Assembly: GCF_004353925.1 (NCBI RefSeq)
Contig: NZ_SMOK01000003.1
Coordinates: 62,001-126,000 of the forward strand
Origin: Pseudomonas sp. H9
Lineage (GTDB): Bacteria; Pseudomonadota; Gammaproteobacteria; Pseudomonadales; Pseudomonadaceae
Reading direction: 5' to 3'
Length of the DNA: 64,000 nucleotides
Part shown: piece after piece, positions 54,707-62,360 of the stretch
How the letters are laid out: each line of letters starts with the position of its first letter
Position numbering within the stretch: position 1 is the stretch's first letter
Notes under the pieces: generated by a model
The model's input: the letters and a program-made list of their open reading frames with translations, nothing else
Told to the model about the DNA's origin: nothing
Databases searched by the model: none
Translations under genes and position numbers: made by a program

Positions 54707-54730
54707 TCTACATTGCAGTCTACATTGCAC
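54707..54730. promoter_or_regulatory. TCTACATTGCA direct repeats, copies 2 and 3
   Basis: TCTACATTGCA occurs at 54707-54717 and 54719-54729, twelve bases apart, about 30-50 bases before the start at 54759. The longer form GTCTACATTGCAC is the inverse of the motif on the far side of the REP. Confidence 0.5.
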
Positions 54731-54758
54731 ACAAAACGAAGACGCACTGGAGATTCAA

Positions 54759-55226
54759 ATGGGCTCTGTACAATTCATTCACGGTGACGATGGCGAAGCG
54801 GTATTTGCAGTTCTGCCAATCAGTATGTATCGCGCACTGATGGCTGGCGGCGTGCGGTCAGAGGCTTCGGCCTCATCACATCCGCTTCTGAATGAGGATC
54901 AGACCATGATCAAACTGCCGTACGGTGGCCCTAACGCTTATCTCCATGTGCCGGACCTGCTCGCTTACCTGAAAGCGCACGGCATCAAACACCTGGCAAT
55001 CAACCAGCGCGCACAAACGTTGGATAAGTTTGCCAAGGAGCAATTGATGACGCTCGATCCGATCATCCGTCGCGAGTTTCTTGGCGACCTTCGCTACAAA
55101 AACACCATGCAAGCCACCACCGAAGTCGTCGATGCGCTGGTCGCGACCGGTCACTTCCGCCGCATCAAACAGCGCTACGAAGGCCTGTTCATCCGAGCGG
55201 TCAATGCGCTTGAAGTAGTCGAGTAA
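54759..55226 (+). CDS. hypothetical protein
   Basis: A 155-residue cytoplasmic protein from ATG 54759 with GGAG upstream. The first third (FIHGDDGEAVFAVLPISMYR) has the look of the short beta-strand-helix start found in Phd/RelB-type antitoxins, but the rest (YLHVPDLLAYLKAHGIKHLA, then DLRYKNTMQATTEVVDALVA) does not fit a known antitoxin. No toxin gene follows. Three copies of a TCTACATTGCA motif lie around its promoter, suggesting tight regulation, possibly by itself. Confidence 0.6.
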   Translation: MGSVQFIHGDDGEAVFAVLPISMYRALMAGGVRSEASASSHPLLNEDQTMIKLPYGGPNAYLHVPDLLAYLKAHGIKHLAINQRAQTLDKFAKEQLMTLDPIIRREFLGDLRYKNTMQATTEVVDALVATGHFRRIKQRYEGLFIRAVNALEVVE

Positions 55227-55259
55227 ACACCTGCAGGCCTCCCCTGGGAGGCCTGCACC

Positions 55260-55286
55260 CGGTAGGAGCGGGCTTGCCCCGCGATC
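55260..55286. repeat. isolated REP left arm
   Basis: GGTAGGAGCGGGCTTGCCCC-GCGATCAC with no right arm nearby. A matching right arm occurs only at 55976-56001, on the other side of the HIT-like gene. Confidence 0.75.
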
Positions 55287-55324
55287 ACCAGCAGCATCAA
55301 CAAAACAGCGACTGGCTGAACCGC

Positions 55325-55822
55325 TCAGCCAAGGTCCAGAACAGCAAATTCGCCGCGCAGAACCGCGATAACGTGATCAATGGATGGGCCTTGTATCGCC
55401 GGTGGATCAAGACGCTCACAAAACTCCCGCCAGACAAACAGCGTCAGTTCTGCACCATCGGTCTGCGCCAGGCTCGTGTCGGGTGCGCCAAAGGCTTGCA
55501 GCACTCTGTACCTATCATCGTTCCAGAACATTGCCTCGACCCAAGGGTAAATCGGGATGAAATGGAAATGGATGGAGTACCCGGCTTCATGACCGAAACG
55601 GCCAATGTACAGCCGCTTGGGTTGCAGGTGCACTTCGATGGCTGCCTGGATCCTCGCTTGCAGCACACCCAACTGCGCCAGTGCTTCGTCAGGCAGCGCC
55701 GTCAAAGCGTTTGTCATCACTTTGGAACTGAGCATCAGATAACCGGGCAGCGCACTGTTCATTCGGTGGTTGACCACCCAATGGGTGGTTTCATGAATGA
55801 TGAAGCGAGGCGATATGTCCAT
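55325..55822 (-). CDS. HIT-like protein with incomplete histidine triad
   Basis: A 165-residue protein from ATG 55822 with AAGG upstream. The region RLYIGRFGHEAGYSIHFHFI resembles the end of a HIT domain (nucleotide hydrolase or transferase). The usual HxHxHxx motif appears here as H-F-H-F-I, so the last His is missing. The N-terminus (FIIHETTHWVVNHRMNSALP GYLML) resembles the HIT start, with a WxVNHR-like strand and PGYL in place of FxxVxPxxPGHxLV. Function unknown; it may be a degenerate or divergent HIT enzyme. It sits between two halves of REP-type sequence. Confidence 0.65.
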   Translation of the reverse strand: MDISPRFIIHETTHWVVNHRMNSALPGYLMLSSKVMTNALTALPDEALAQLGVLQARIQAAIEVHLQPKRLYIGRFGHEAGYSIHFHFIPIYPWVEAMFWNDDRYRVLQAFGAPDTSLAQTDGAELTLFVWREFCERLDPPAIQGPSIDHVIAVLRGEFAVLDLG

Positions 55823-56169
55823 ATTGCAGCCTTGAGTGAAGTCGGCCAGAGGGTAACACTTAAGGCCAGATGGCATGTTGGCTTGCCCTGCGATCTGGTG
55901 CGAAGCGGCAGCAATTCAGTCGCTTCGGTATGTCAGCTGCCTTGCAAGCAGCTGTTTTTACGGCCGCTGCGCAGCCGATCGCGGGGCAAGCCCGCTCCCA
56001 CTGTAGCGCGTCGAAATCCTCTGCCTCTTGAGTTCCACCCCGAACTACGCCAACCAGCCCATCGGCGCTATGTGCGAGTGCCGCTGGGCTGGTGGTGGTG
56101 GTGCTGTTCAGGCAACTTTAAATTGTCATGTAGTATGCCCCCTCTTCCAACTCTCTTTGAATGTGAAAC
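55823..56169. other. intergenic gap with REP remnants
   Basis: About 350 bases between the HIT-like gene and the LysE gene. It holds a degenerate REP-like arm (GGCTTGCCCTGCGATCTGG near 55880) and an intact right arm (ATCGCGGGGCAAGCCCGCTC, 55976-56001). The LysE promoter presumably lies just before 56170. No gene is supported here. Confidence 0.6.
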
Positions 56170-56814
56170 ATGGATCTGCACTCAGTTTTGGCTTTTACCC
56201 TGGTTGCAGCGATCGCCATCGCCAGCCCGGGCCCTGCTACCGTGGTGGCAATCAACAACAGCCTGGCCTACGGCCCGCGTTACGCCGTTTGGTCATCCTT
56301 TGGTAATGCGTGTGGGCTGTTTTGCTTGTCCGCCGCGGCGATGTCGGGCATGGGCGCCTTACTTGCCAGTTCCGAGTGGATGTTCAATGCGGTGAAAATT
56401 CTGGGCGCGGGATATCTGTTTTATCTGGGTGCAAAGCAGTTGTTCAGCAAAGGCTCTTTCCTCGCGCAGGACGCGCAGCCAGATGGAACAACGGCCGTCG
56501 CACCGTCACGGATGAAACTCTACAAGTCAGCATTTCTGACGGCTGTCACCAATCCCAAGGCGACGATGTTCTTTACCGCCCTGTTCCCGCAGTTCATTGA
56601 CCAGGGTGCGGCCCTGCTGCCGCAGTTCCTGATACTCACGTCGATCTTCATGGGGTTGTCGTTGACGTCATTGAGCCTGTATGCCGCTGCTGCGAGCCAG
56701 GTCAAAGGCCTGCTCAGACGTCCGGCATTTTCGCTGTGGGTCAGCAGACTGGTGGGTTCGACCTTCATTTGCTTCGGCGCGGCAATTCTCGCGATGCGCC
56801 GGCCAGCGGTTTGA
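56170..56814 (+). CDS. LysE/RhtB-family amino-acid exporter
   Basis: A 214-residue inner-membrane protein with about six hydrophobic segments. The RhtB signature ASPGPATVVAINNSLAYGPR is near the N-terminus, followed by AVKILGAGYLFYLGAKQLFS, and NPKATMFFTALFPQFID is the conserved mid-segment. Members export homoserine, threonine, leucine or lysine. The substrate cannot be told from sequence. A long perfect hairpin follows. Confidence 0.9.
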   Translation: MDLHSVLAFTLVAAIAIASPGPATVVAINNSLAYGPRYAVWSSFGNACGLFCLSAAAMSGMGALLASSEWMFNAVKILGAGYLFYLGAKQLFSKGSFLAQDAQPDGTTAVAPSRMKLYKSAFLTAVTNPKATMFFTALFPQFIDQGAALLPQFLILTSIFMGLSLTSLSLYAAAASQVKGLLRRPAFSLWVSRLVGSTFICFGAAILAMRRPAV

Positions 56815-56858
56815 GATGATCCGCAGGGCTTGAGTTAAAAATCAGCTCATACCGAATA

Positions 56859-56896
56859 CACCTGAAAGGGCTGCCACATGGCAGCCCTTTCAGGTG
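56859..56896. terminator. strong bidirectional terminator hairpin
   Basis: A perfect 17-base-pair stem with a 4-base loop (ACAT) between the LysE gene and the convergent DUF533 gene. The stem carries AAA/TTT runs in its middle. It can terminate transcription from both sides. Confidence 0.8.
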
Positions 56897-56922
56897 TTGG
56901 TAATCACTGAGGCGCAACCCGG

Positions 56923-57648
56923 TCAGGCGCTACCCTTGGCCTGTTGTTCCAGGTGCACCTGCAATGTCGGATCGATTTGCAGTGCGCTGGCCAGTTCGTC
57001 CAGATAGGCCCGTTCTGCATCTTGCTGATCATCCACCAGCATCACGCTGGCCAGGTACATTTCCGCAGCCATGGCCGGGTCTTGGGCCGACTGAGCCACC
57101 TCGGCAGCATCGAGTGGTTTGCTGACCTCTTCATCCAGCCATTGTTGCAGTTGTGGATCGTTGGTTTGACGTTTGATTTCAGCGTAGATCAACTGTTCTT
57201 CTTGCTTGTCGATGCGACCGTCAGCCTTGGCCGCCGCAATCAGCGCGCTCAGGATGGCATGGCTGTGATCCTCGGCCTCGGGGCCGGACAATTGGTCGAC
57301 AGTACGCACCGCTTGTTGCGGGGCTGCCGCCTGGCTGCGCTGCCAGCTTTGATAGGCCTGGAACGCCATCATGCCCAACGACGCCAGCGCCGCATAATTA
57401 GTGCCACCGGCGGAGCGCCCCTGGGTATAGCCGCCAGCGCTGCCACCACCGCCGCCACCCAACAGGCCGCCGAGTAAACCGCCAAGGCCAGCACCGCCAC
57501 CTGCTGCACTGCCGCCGCCAAGCAGGCCACCCAACAAGCCGCCCAAACCGCCCAGGCCGTCTTGCGATGACATGCCGCTGCTCCCTTGTTGCGCTTGCGA
57601 GCCCTGCCCGGCCCGAAGTAACTGCTCGAGTAAATCACTGGTATTCAT
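56923..57648 (-). CDS. DUF533/TerB-like protein with Gly-rich linker
   Basis: A 241-residue protein from ATG 57648, with GAGGG upstream. After MNTSDLLEQLLRAGQ, residues about 30-85 are a low-complexity run of Gly, Leu and Ala (LGGLLGGLLGGG repeats) that may be membrane-active or a flexible linker. The C-terminal half is a TerB-like helical domain (AILSALIAAAKADGRIDKQE, then PAMAAEMYLASVMLVDDQQD AERAYLDELASALQID), as in DUF533 proteins such as YebE. The acidic D-G-x-I motif may bind a metal. Function unknown; usually linked to envelope stress. Confidence 0.85.
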   Translation of the reverse strand: MNTSDLLEQLLRAGQGSQAQQGSSGMSSQDGLGGLGGLLGGLLGGGSAAGGGAGLGGLLGGLLGGGGGGSAGGYTQGRSAGGTNYAALASLGMMAFQAYQSWQRSQAAAPQQAVRTVDQLSGPEAEDHSHAILSALIAAAKADGRIDKQEEQLIYAEIKRQTNDPQLQQWLDEEVSKPLDAAEVAQSAQDPAMAAEMYLASVMLVDDQQDAERAYLDELASALQIDPTLQVHLEQQAKGSA

Positions 57649-57804
57649 GGCACCGCCCTCGTCGGTAATCGTTGCCCAGACACGCAACGATAGCCCCCTC
57701 AAGGCGATCCGCCATGACCGTCTGGCAGACGGGAAATCCCAGGCTTACCCGGCAGGCAGGTTTATGTAAGCATACCCACCCTGCCCTGCCCCCTAAGAGG
57801 CTGT

Positions 57805-58425
57805 ATGTCGATTTTCACCAAAAGAACCCTGACACTGACCCTGGCCGTCGTCGGCCTGTTGGGCCTGTCGAATCTGCATGCTGCCAGTAAACCCACAGCC
57901 ACGCCGAAACCTGAAGTCAAGGTCGCGGTGCTCGGCGGCAAGTTCAGCTTCAGCCTGCCGGCAGGCTTCATCGCCAGCCCTCTGAGCGCCGATGAACAGA
58001 GCAACGAAGGTGCCGACGCCGTGGGTACCCTGTATGCCAATGCGCAGGAAAAACGCGTGGTCATGGTGGTCGAAAAGCCGCTACCCGAAGCTTCTCGCCC
58101 CGGCGACAACGACGATGCCTTCCTTGACGGCGCCGTCAGTGGATTTGTCGACCGCCAGAGCGCCGGGCTGCCGGACTTTCGACAAACCGGCGAATCGCGC
58201 CTTAGCCGCAACGGCCTTGGCGTGCGACAAATCGACAGTACGGCGACCCTGGGCGGCGGCAAAACGTTGAACAGTACCTTTATCGCAGGCTCCGGCGATC
58301 GCATGGCCGTCATCCAGATCATTTCCCGCGCCGACGACGCCAGTGGTCATGCTGCGTTGGTTAAGCGCATCGCGGGTGAATCCTCAATGCCGATTTCGGA
58401 AACGCCCAAAAAACACGGTAAATAG
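57805..58425 (+). CDS. secreted protein, hypothetical (DcrB-like)
   Basis: A 206-residue exported protein with signal peptide ending NLHAAS (residue about 27). The mature region opens with a Pro/Lys-rich stretch, then FSFSLPAGFIASPLSADEQS and KRVVMVVEKPLPEAS, a beta-rich fold resembling DcrB/PsbP-like proteins. It ends in a basic tail (KKHGK). Role unknown. A short hairpin (58437-58452) followed by CTTTT lies just beyond the stop. Confidence 0.7.
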   Translation: MSIFTKRTLTLTLAVVGLLGLSNLHAASKPTATPKPEVKVAVLGGKFSFSLPAGFIASPLSADEQSNEGADAVGTLYANAQEKRVVMVVEKPLPEASRPGDNDDAFLDGAVSGFVDRQSAGLPDFRQTGESRLSRNGLGVRQIDSTATLGGGKTLNSTFIAGSGDRMAVIQIISRADDASGHAALVKRIAGESSMPISETPKKHGK

Positions 58426-58436
58426 CATCCAGGCCC

Positions 58437-58457
58437 CTGCGGGCTGCCGCAGCTTTT
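58437..58457 (+). terminator. candidate terminator after the DcrB-like gene
   Basis: CTGCGG-GCTG-CCGCAG stem-loop followed by CTTTT, 12 bases after the stop codon. Short but properly placed. Confidence 0.55.
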
Positions 58458-58486
58458 CGGTCAGCTGCTGCTCCAACCTGTCGCCA

Positions 58487-59527
58487 TCAATCGTGCTGAC
58501 GAAACTCAGTTGGTGCCATTTCATACCATCGACGAAACGCTCGCACGAAACTGGACTGATCGTGGTACCCGAGATGATCCGCAACCTCTGCGATCGTCAG
58601 TGTTTCGTCCTTGAGCAGGTCTATCGCCAGGTAACGGCGATGGGTTTCGACAATGGAACTGAAACTCCACCCCTCGCGTGACAGCGAGCGATGAAGGGTA
58701 CGCGGGGTGATGTGCAAACGCTCGGCCACCGTCTCAAGTGTCAGCTCGCCTCGCAAGCCGGTGAGCACTGAGGCGGCCACCTGCTCAAGGTGGGTCGTGG
58801 GAAGATCACGCTCGCAATAGTCTTGCAATGCTCGCATCAGCGCCGCGCGCACTGCCGGAACACCTGCTTCACGTGGTGTTCGCAACGCTTCGACATCCAG
58901 GACCAACAGGTCCCGAGCGCTTTCAAAGTGCACCGGCATTCGCGCCATTTGCAGCCAGGGTTGCGGATCGGACGGGCGCTGCCTGCGCAAATGCACCTCG
59001 CACAGTGCTGGCGGAGCGCCAGGCAGGCTGCGCAGATACTGGATGTGTTGCGCTACCCAGTAATCTGCTTCTTCTGCTGCCGGACGCAAGCCGAAGCTCG
59101 GCAGTATTTCGATTTGCAGCAGTCCATCAGACGCAGAAAAATGCAACGCCATATGCCCCGCAATCACCGGCCAGAACCGCTGCATGCACTCAAGCGCCTC
59201 CAGGCGGCTGGGCAGCAGTTGCATCAGATAGCTGAGGCCTTGCATTTGGGCCGGGCCACCTTGCTTGCCCACCTCCAGACCGATTGCCTCGTCATTGCTC
59301 AGCGCGGATACGACTTCCCAGAATCGCCGGGCAAGAAACGCAGGCAACCGCAGATTCGGCTGGCGCAGCCGGACAAGACTGACGCCCCACTCCGTTTCCA
59401 GGCGCGCCATGTCCATGCCAAGGCAATCCAGCGTCTGAACCCAAGTCGAGAAGATTGAGGCGCACAGCGATGCGGTGTGCCGATCTGACTCAACGGCGGC
59501 TTCCTGCCCTCGAATGACGCTTTGCAT
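58487..59527 (-). CDS. AraC-family regulator with arabinose-binding-like N-terminus
   Basis: A 346-residue regulator from ATG 59527 with GGAGAACGGT upstream. The N-terminal ~200 residues resemble the Arabinose_bd domain of OruR/ArgR-type regulators (EAIGLEVGKQGGPAQMQGLS YLMQ). The C-terminal double HTH is typical AraC: LTLETVAERLHITPRTLHRS, then LKDETLTIAEVADHLGYHDQ SSFVRAFRRWYEMAPTEFR. It is divergent from a second AraC gene and near DUF1254 genes. Targets unknown. Confidence 0.88.
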   Translation of the reverse strand: MQSVIRGQEAAVESDRHTASLCASIFSTWVQTLDCLGMDMARLETEWGVSLVRLRQPNLRLPAFLARRFWEVVSALSNDEAIGLEVGKQGGPAQMQGLSYLMQLLPSRLEALECMQRFWPVIAGHMALHFSASDGLLQIEILPSFGLRPAAEEADYWVAQHIQYLRSLPGAPPALCEVHLRRQRPSDPQPWLQMARMPVHFESARDLLVLDVEALRTPREAGVPAVRAALMRALQDYCERDLPTTHLEQVAASVLTGLRGELTLETVAERLHITPRTLHRSLSREGWSFSSIVETHRRYLAIDLLKDETLTIAEVADHLGYHDQSSFVRAFRRWYEMAPTEFRQHD

Positions 59528-59716
59528 ACCGTTCTCCACAATTTCCTTCGTGAAAGGCAACCATACAGTCGGATCGAAAATGGTAAGGTCAGCGGTACCT
59601 AGGCACCGGACTGACAATAATGAACCGGCCCAAGCTACCGATCGACTCAATTCAGATTGAAGCGTCGGCTTTCAACACGCATTCTCCTACTTACAATCAT
59701 GATCTTGCGCGCCTAG

Positions 59717-60757
59717 ATGATAACGCCTTCCTCTCTCCCGCCTACGACGCTGGCAACCGTAGCCCGGACTATTGCAACGACCCTGCAACAATCCTATGGC
59801 GTGGATCCGTTACCTGTTCTCAAAAGCGTCGGCATCGATCCTGCGGTGATTCATGACAGCGGCTTGCGGTTATCCATAACCACGCTCGGTCCCCTGTGGC
59901 GTCATTGCGTAGCGATCACAGGCGATGAAGCTTTTGGGCTGCGCGTTGCCCGCTATCTGAAACCAGCCAGCTTGTATGGCGTCGATCTTGCTCTGTTCGT
60001 TTGTACAACGCTTGAAGAAGCGGCAGAGCGACTCGTGCAGTTGTTGAACGTACTCAGTACTGTCAGCCAACCGGTATTGGTCGAGGACCAGGCCGGCGAT
60101 TGGCGACTGGAGTTCCACCTTAATGAGGGCATTCGACCGGAAGCGGCAGCGAGCGATTGTTTCATTTATGCCCAGATCCTCCTGTTCGAGCGCCTCTGTG
60201 GAAAACAGCCCGACCAGTTTCTTCGCCAGGTGGAAATGCGCAGAGCGCCCCCGCAGGATGCGACAAAGTGGCAAGTGATGGGATCGAAGGTTTTGTTCGC
60301 CCAACCTATCGGCGCGCTGGTATTTCGCCGAGAAGCCTTCGCCTTTCTGCTACCGGGTACCAATCCAAATCTACAGGCGCAGATTGAGCAACCCATCCTG
60401 CAGTACCTGATTCAAAATGGAATGCCGCTGCCACTTGGAAGCCTGCGTGCCCAACTCGCGGGAATGCTCATGAACAATCCCACACTTGCAGGGCTCGCAG
60501 CTTACCTTGGCCTGTCCGATCGACAACTACAGGGCATGCTGCGCAAACAGCAGATGACCTTTAGCACCTTGCTTGATCAAACGCGCGAAGCCCAAGTGCT
60601 TGTGATGCTGAGCATTCCTGAGCTGTCCTTGAAAGAGATTGCCCAGCGCGTCGGTTTCAGCAAAGCCGACCACCTGATTCGCGCCTTCCGTCGCTGGCAA
60701 GGCATGCCTCCGCAGAAATACCGCCAACAACTCTCCTCCCCCTCGAATAACCTGTAG
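59717..60757 (+). CDS. AraC-family regulator with arabinose-binding-like N-terminus
   Basis: A 346-residue regulator, the same length and architecture as the divergent neighbour, but with low similarity, so it is an older paralogue rather than a recent copy. The N-terminal domain has DEAFGLRVARYLKPASLYGV, and the C-terminal HTHs are PTLAGLAAYLGLSDRQLQGM and LSLKEIAQRVGFSKADHLIR AFRRWQGMPP. No strong ribosome binding site precedes the ATG at 59717. It is convergent with two DUF1254 genes and could control them; this is not shown by sequence. Confidence 0.87.
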   Translation: MITPSSLPPTTLATVARTIATTLQQSYGVDPLPVLKSVGIDPAVIHDSGLRLSITTLGPLWRHCVAITGDEAFGLRVARYLKPASLYGVDLALFVCTTLEEAAERLVQLLNVLSTVSQPVLVEDQAGDWRLEFHLNEGIRPEAAASDCFIYAQILLFERLCGKQPDQFLRQVEMRRAPPQDATKWQVMGSKVLFAQPIGALVFRREAFAFLLPGTNPNLQAQIEQPILQYLIQNGMPLPLGSLRAQLAGMLMNNPTLAGLAAYLGLSDRQLQGMLRKQQMTFSTLLDQTREAQVLVMLSIPELSLKEIAQRVGFSKADHLIRAFRRWQGMPPQKYRQQLSSPSNNL

Positions 60758-60856
60758 GCGACGTATCCCTGGCACGGTGTCGGCGGATTCGAATTGAAAC
60801 CAGCAAAGCCCCGACCACCCAGGCCGGGGCGTGAAGGCTCAGAGGCCGCTGGCGAT

Positions 60857-62290
60857 TCAGGCGCGTACAACCTTCGGGCCTGGCCAGGTCATCGCGGCGA
60901 ATCGCCCTTTGGGCTCATAGCCTCGCAGGATCATCATGAACGGTTTGCCGGCCTGAGTCGGCAGCCAGTTCGCACTTTTCTCTCCACCCGGATCGGTCGC
61001 CTGTAGATAGAGGGTTAACGATCCGTCTGCATCCTTGCGCAAGTCCGAACGATTACCAACCGAGTAACGGTCGATCGGGTTGGGGATGACCGTATAGCCT
61101 TCGTAGCGATACAGGTGGATCGACCAGAACGCTTCGGCTTCCGGCAGTTTCCCGTCAGGAAATGTCACGGTATAGCGAGCGTTTCCATCCAGAAGCTGCC
61201 CGGTCTGGTCTTTTTGATAGACCAGGTAAATATTTTCCGTTATCGGCAAGACCACAGTGCCCAGCAGGATTGTACTGGCGCGGTACAGGTAGTCATCGCC
61301 GTAGATGCCGGCGTTCTTCTGCGGATACACCCAGCCATTGCTCGACTGCTGTCCGGGCAATGCCTTGGCGGCTGCAATGACCTTGGTCCGTCCGTCCGCT
61401 TCAGCCCGCATCAGGCCACGTCGAGTTTCAGCATCCAGGGCACTGAAATCCAACGGCTGCGTGGCACCCAGCCCGATATTCGCGAAGCTGCCCACCAGGC
61501 TTGCCTCAGACGCAGGTGGGGGGCATTCGCGCAACATCAACTGCAAGGTTTTGAAGTCAGCAAGCGGGTCGACCTGCACATCCAGCGGCTGGAACACACT
61601 GGACTCAGGCGCGACCCAAGCCGTTTGGCCATAGGCACTGAGCGGGTATGCCTGGAATTCGTCTTGCAGCGCGATGACATTCTGCCGGTCAGCATCGTTA
61701 TCGAAGTACAACCGCAGTACGGTGTACAGCAGCGGCGAGGGTGCCCGGTAGACCTTGGCGACCTCGTTTGGCAGCGTGCCTTTCCAATTCGGCCCGACCA
61801 ATGCAATCAGGGCCCCGCCGCCTGGCAAGTCACGACGGTTCGCCACCCCGAAGGTCACACCGAACAGGTCGTTCAGATGCAGGCTCCAGTAGCGTGACGC
61901 AATGGGAGGAATGCGCACCAGCATCGGCTCATTGCGCAGGTCCGCCCAGAGGTTGGAATACAATGTATCGGTTTGCGGCATCCCCGGCACCGTCGGCGTA
62001 ACCGTATTGCGCCGGTGGAGGAATGCGCCATAGCGATGCCTTTGGCCGGTCATCGGATCGCCTTTGCTCATGCGCTGGTAGCGCATTCGCGCAAAGTAAA
62101 TCAGCGGATAGCCATACACATAGGCGGCCATGCCCAACTGATAAGCCTGCTCTTCACGATTGCCGGCAGCCAGCAGTTGGGCTCCCGGGAACAGAGCGCC
62201 AAGACCGCCCACCAAGCCTGCAGCGGCGAACCCCTTGAGCAAGCGGCGGCGTTGTTCGAACAGATTGCCCGTATTCAGTGAATCGAACAT
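60857..62290 (-). CDS. DUF1254/DUF1214 exported protein, Tat-type leader
   Basis: A 477-residue protein from ATG 62290 with AAAGGAG upstream. The leader FEQRRRLLKGFAAAGLVGG contains a twin-arginine-like RRRLLKG motif and a hydrophobic stretch, so export by Tat is likely. The DUF1254 domain (YVYGYPLIYFARMRYQRMSK, then TDTLYSNLWADLRNEPMLVR IPP) is followed by DUF1214 (AEAFWSIHLYRYEGYTVIPN PIDRYSVGNRSDL). Function of this large family is unknown. It is followed in its operon direction by nothing obvious. Its neighbour at 62361 belongs to the same family. Confidence 0.88.
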   Translation of the reverse strand: MFDSLNTGNLFEQRRRLLKGFAAAGLVGGLGALFPGAQLLAAGNREEQAYQLGMAAYVYGYPLIYFARMRYQRMSKGDPMTGQRHRYGAFLHRRNTVTPTVPGMPQTDTLYSNLWADLRNEPMLVRIPPIASRYWSLHLNDLFGVTFGVANRRDLPGGGALIALVGPNWKGTLPNEVAKVYRAPSPLLYTVLRLYFDNDADRQNVIALQDEFQAYPLSAYGQTAWVAPESSVFQPLDVQVDPLADFKTLQLMLRECPPPASEASLVGSFANIGLGATQPLDFSALDAETRRGLMRAEADGRTKVIAAAKALPGQQSSNGWVYPQKNAGIYGDDYLYRASTILLGTVVLPITENIYLVYQKDQTGQLLDGNARYTVTFPDGKLPEAEAFWSIHLYRYEGYTVIPNPIDRYSVGNRSDLRKDADGSLTLYLQATDPGGEKSANWLPTQAGKPFMMILRGYEPKGRFAAMTWPGPKVVRA

Positions 62291-62360
62291 GAGAACTCCT
62301 TTCAGGTGGTCCAGGCCGCAGGGCGGATGCATGCAACCCGCCTTGCGGATATCGACGTGG

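Noticed and set aside
53912..54730. N-terminal extension of the secreted-protein gene through the REP
   Set aside because: The extension translates REP sequence (GLAPRL...GKPAPT); a signal peptide and good ribosome binding site fix the start at 54523.
54759..55226. Toxin-antitoxin module
   Set aside because: The antitoxin-like start is weak and no toxin gene follows; the next plus-strand gene is a distant LysE exporter.
55274..56395. 373-residue plus-strand frame over the HIT-like and LysE genes
   Set aside because: Crosses REP remnants and lies antisense or out of frame to better-supported genes.
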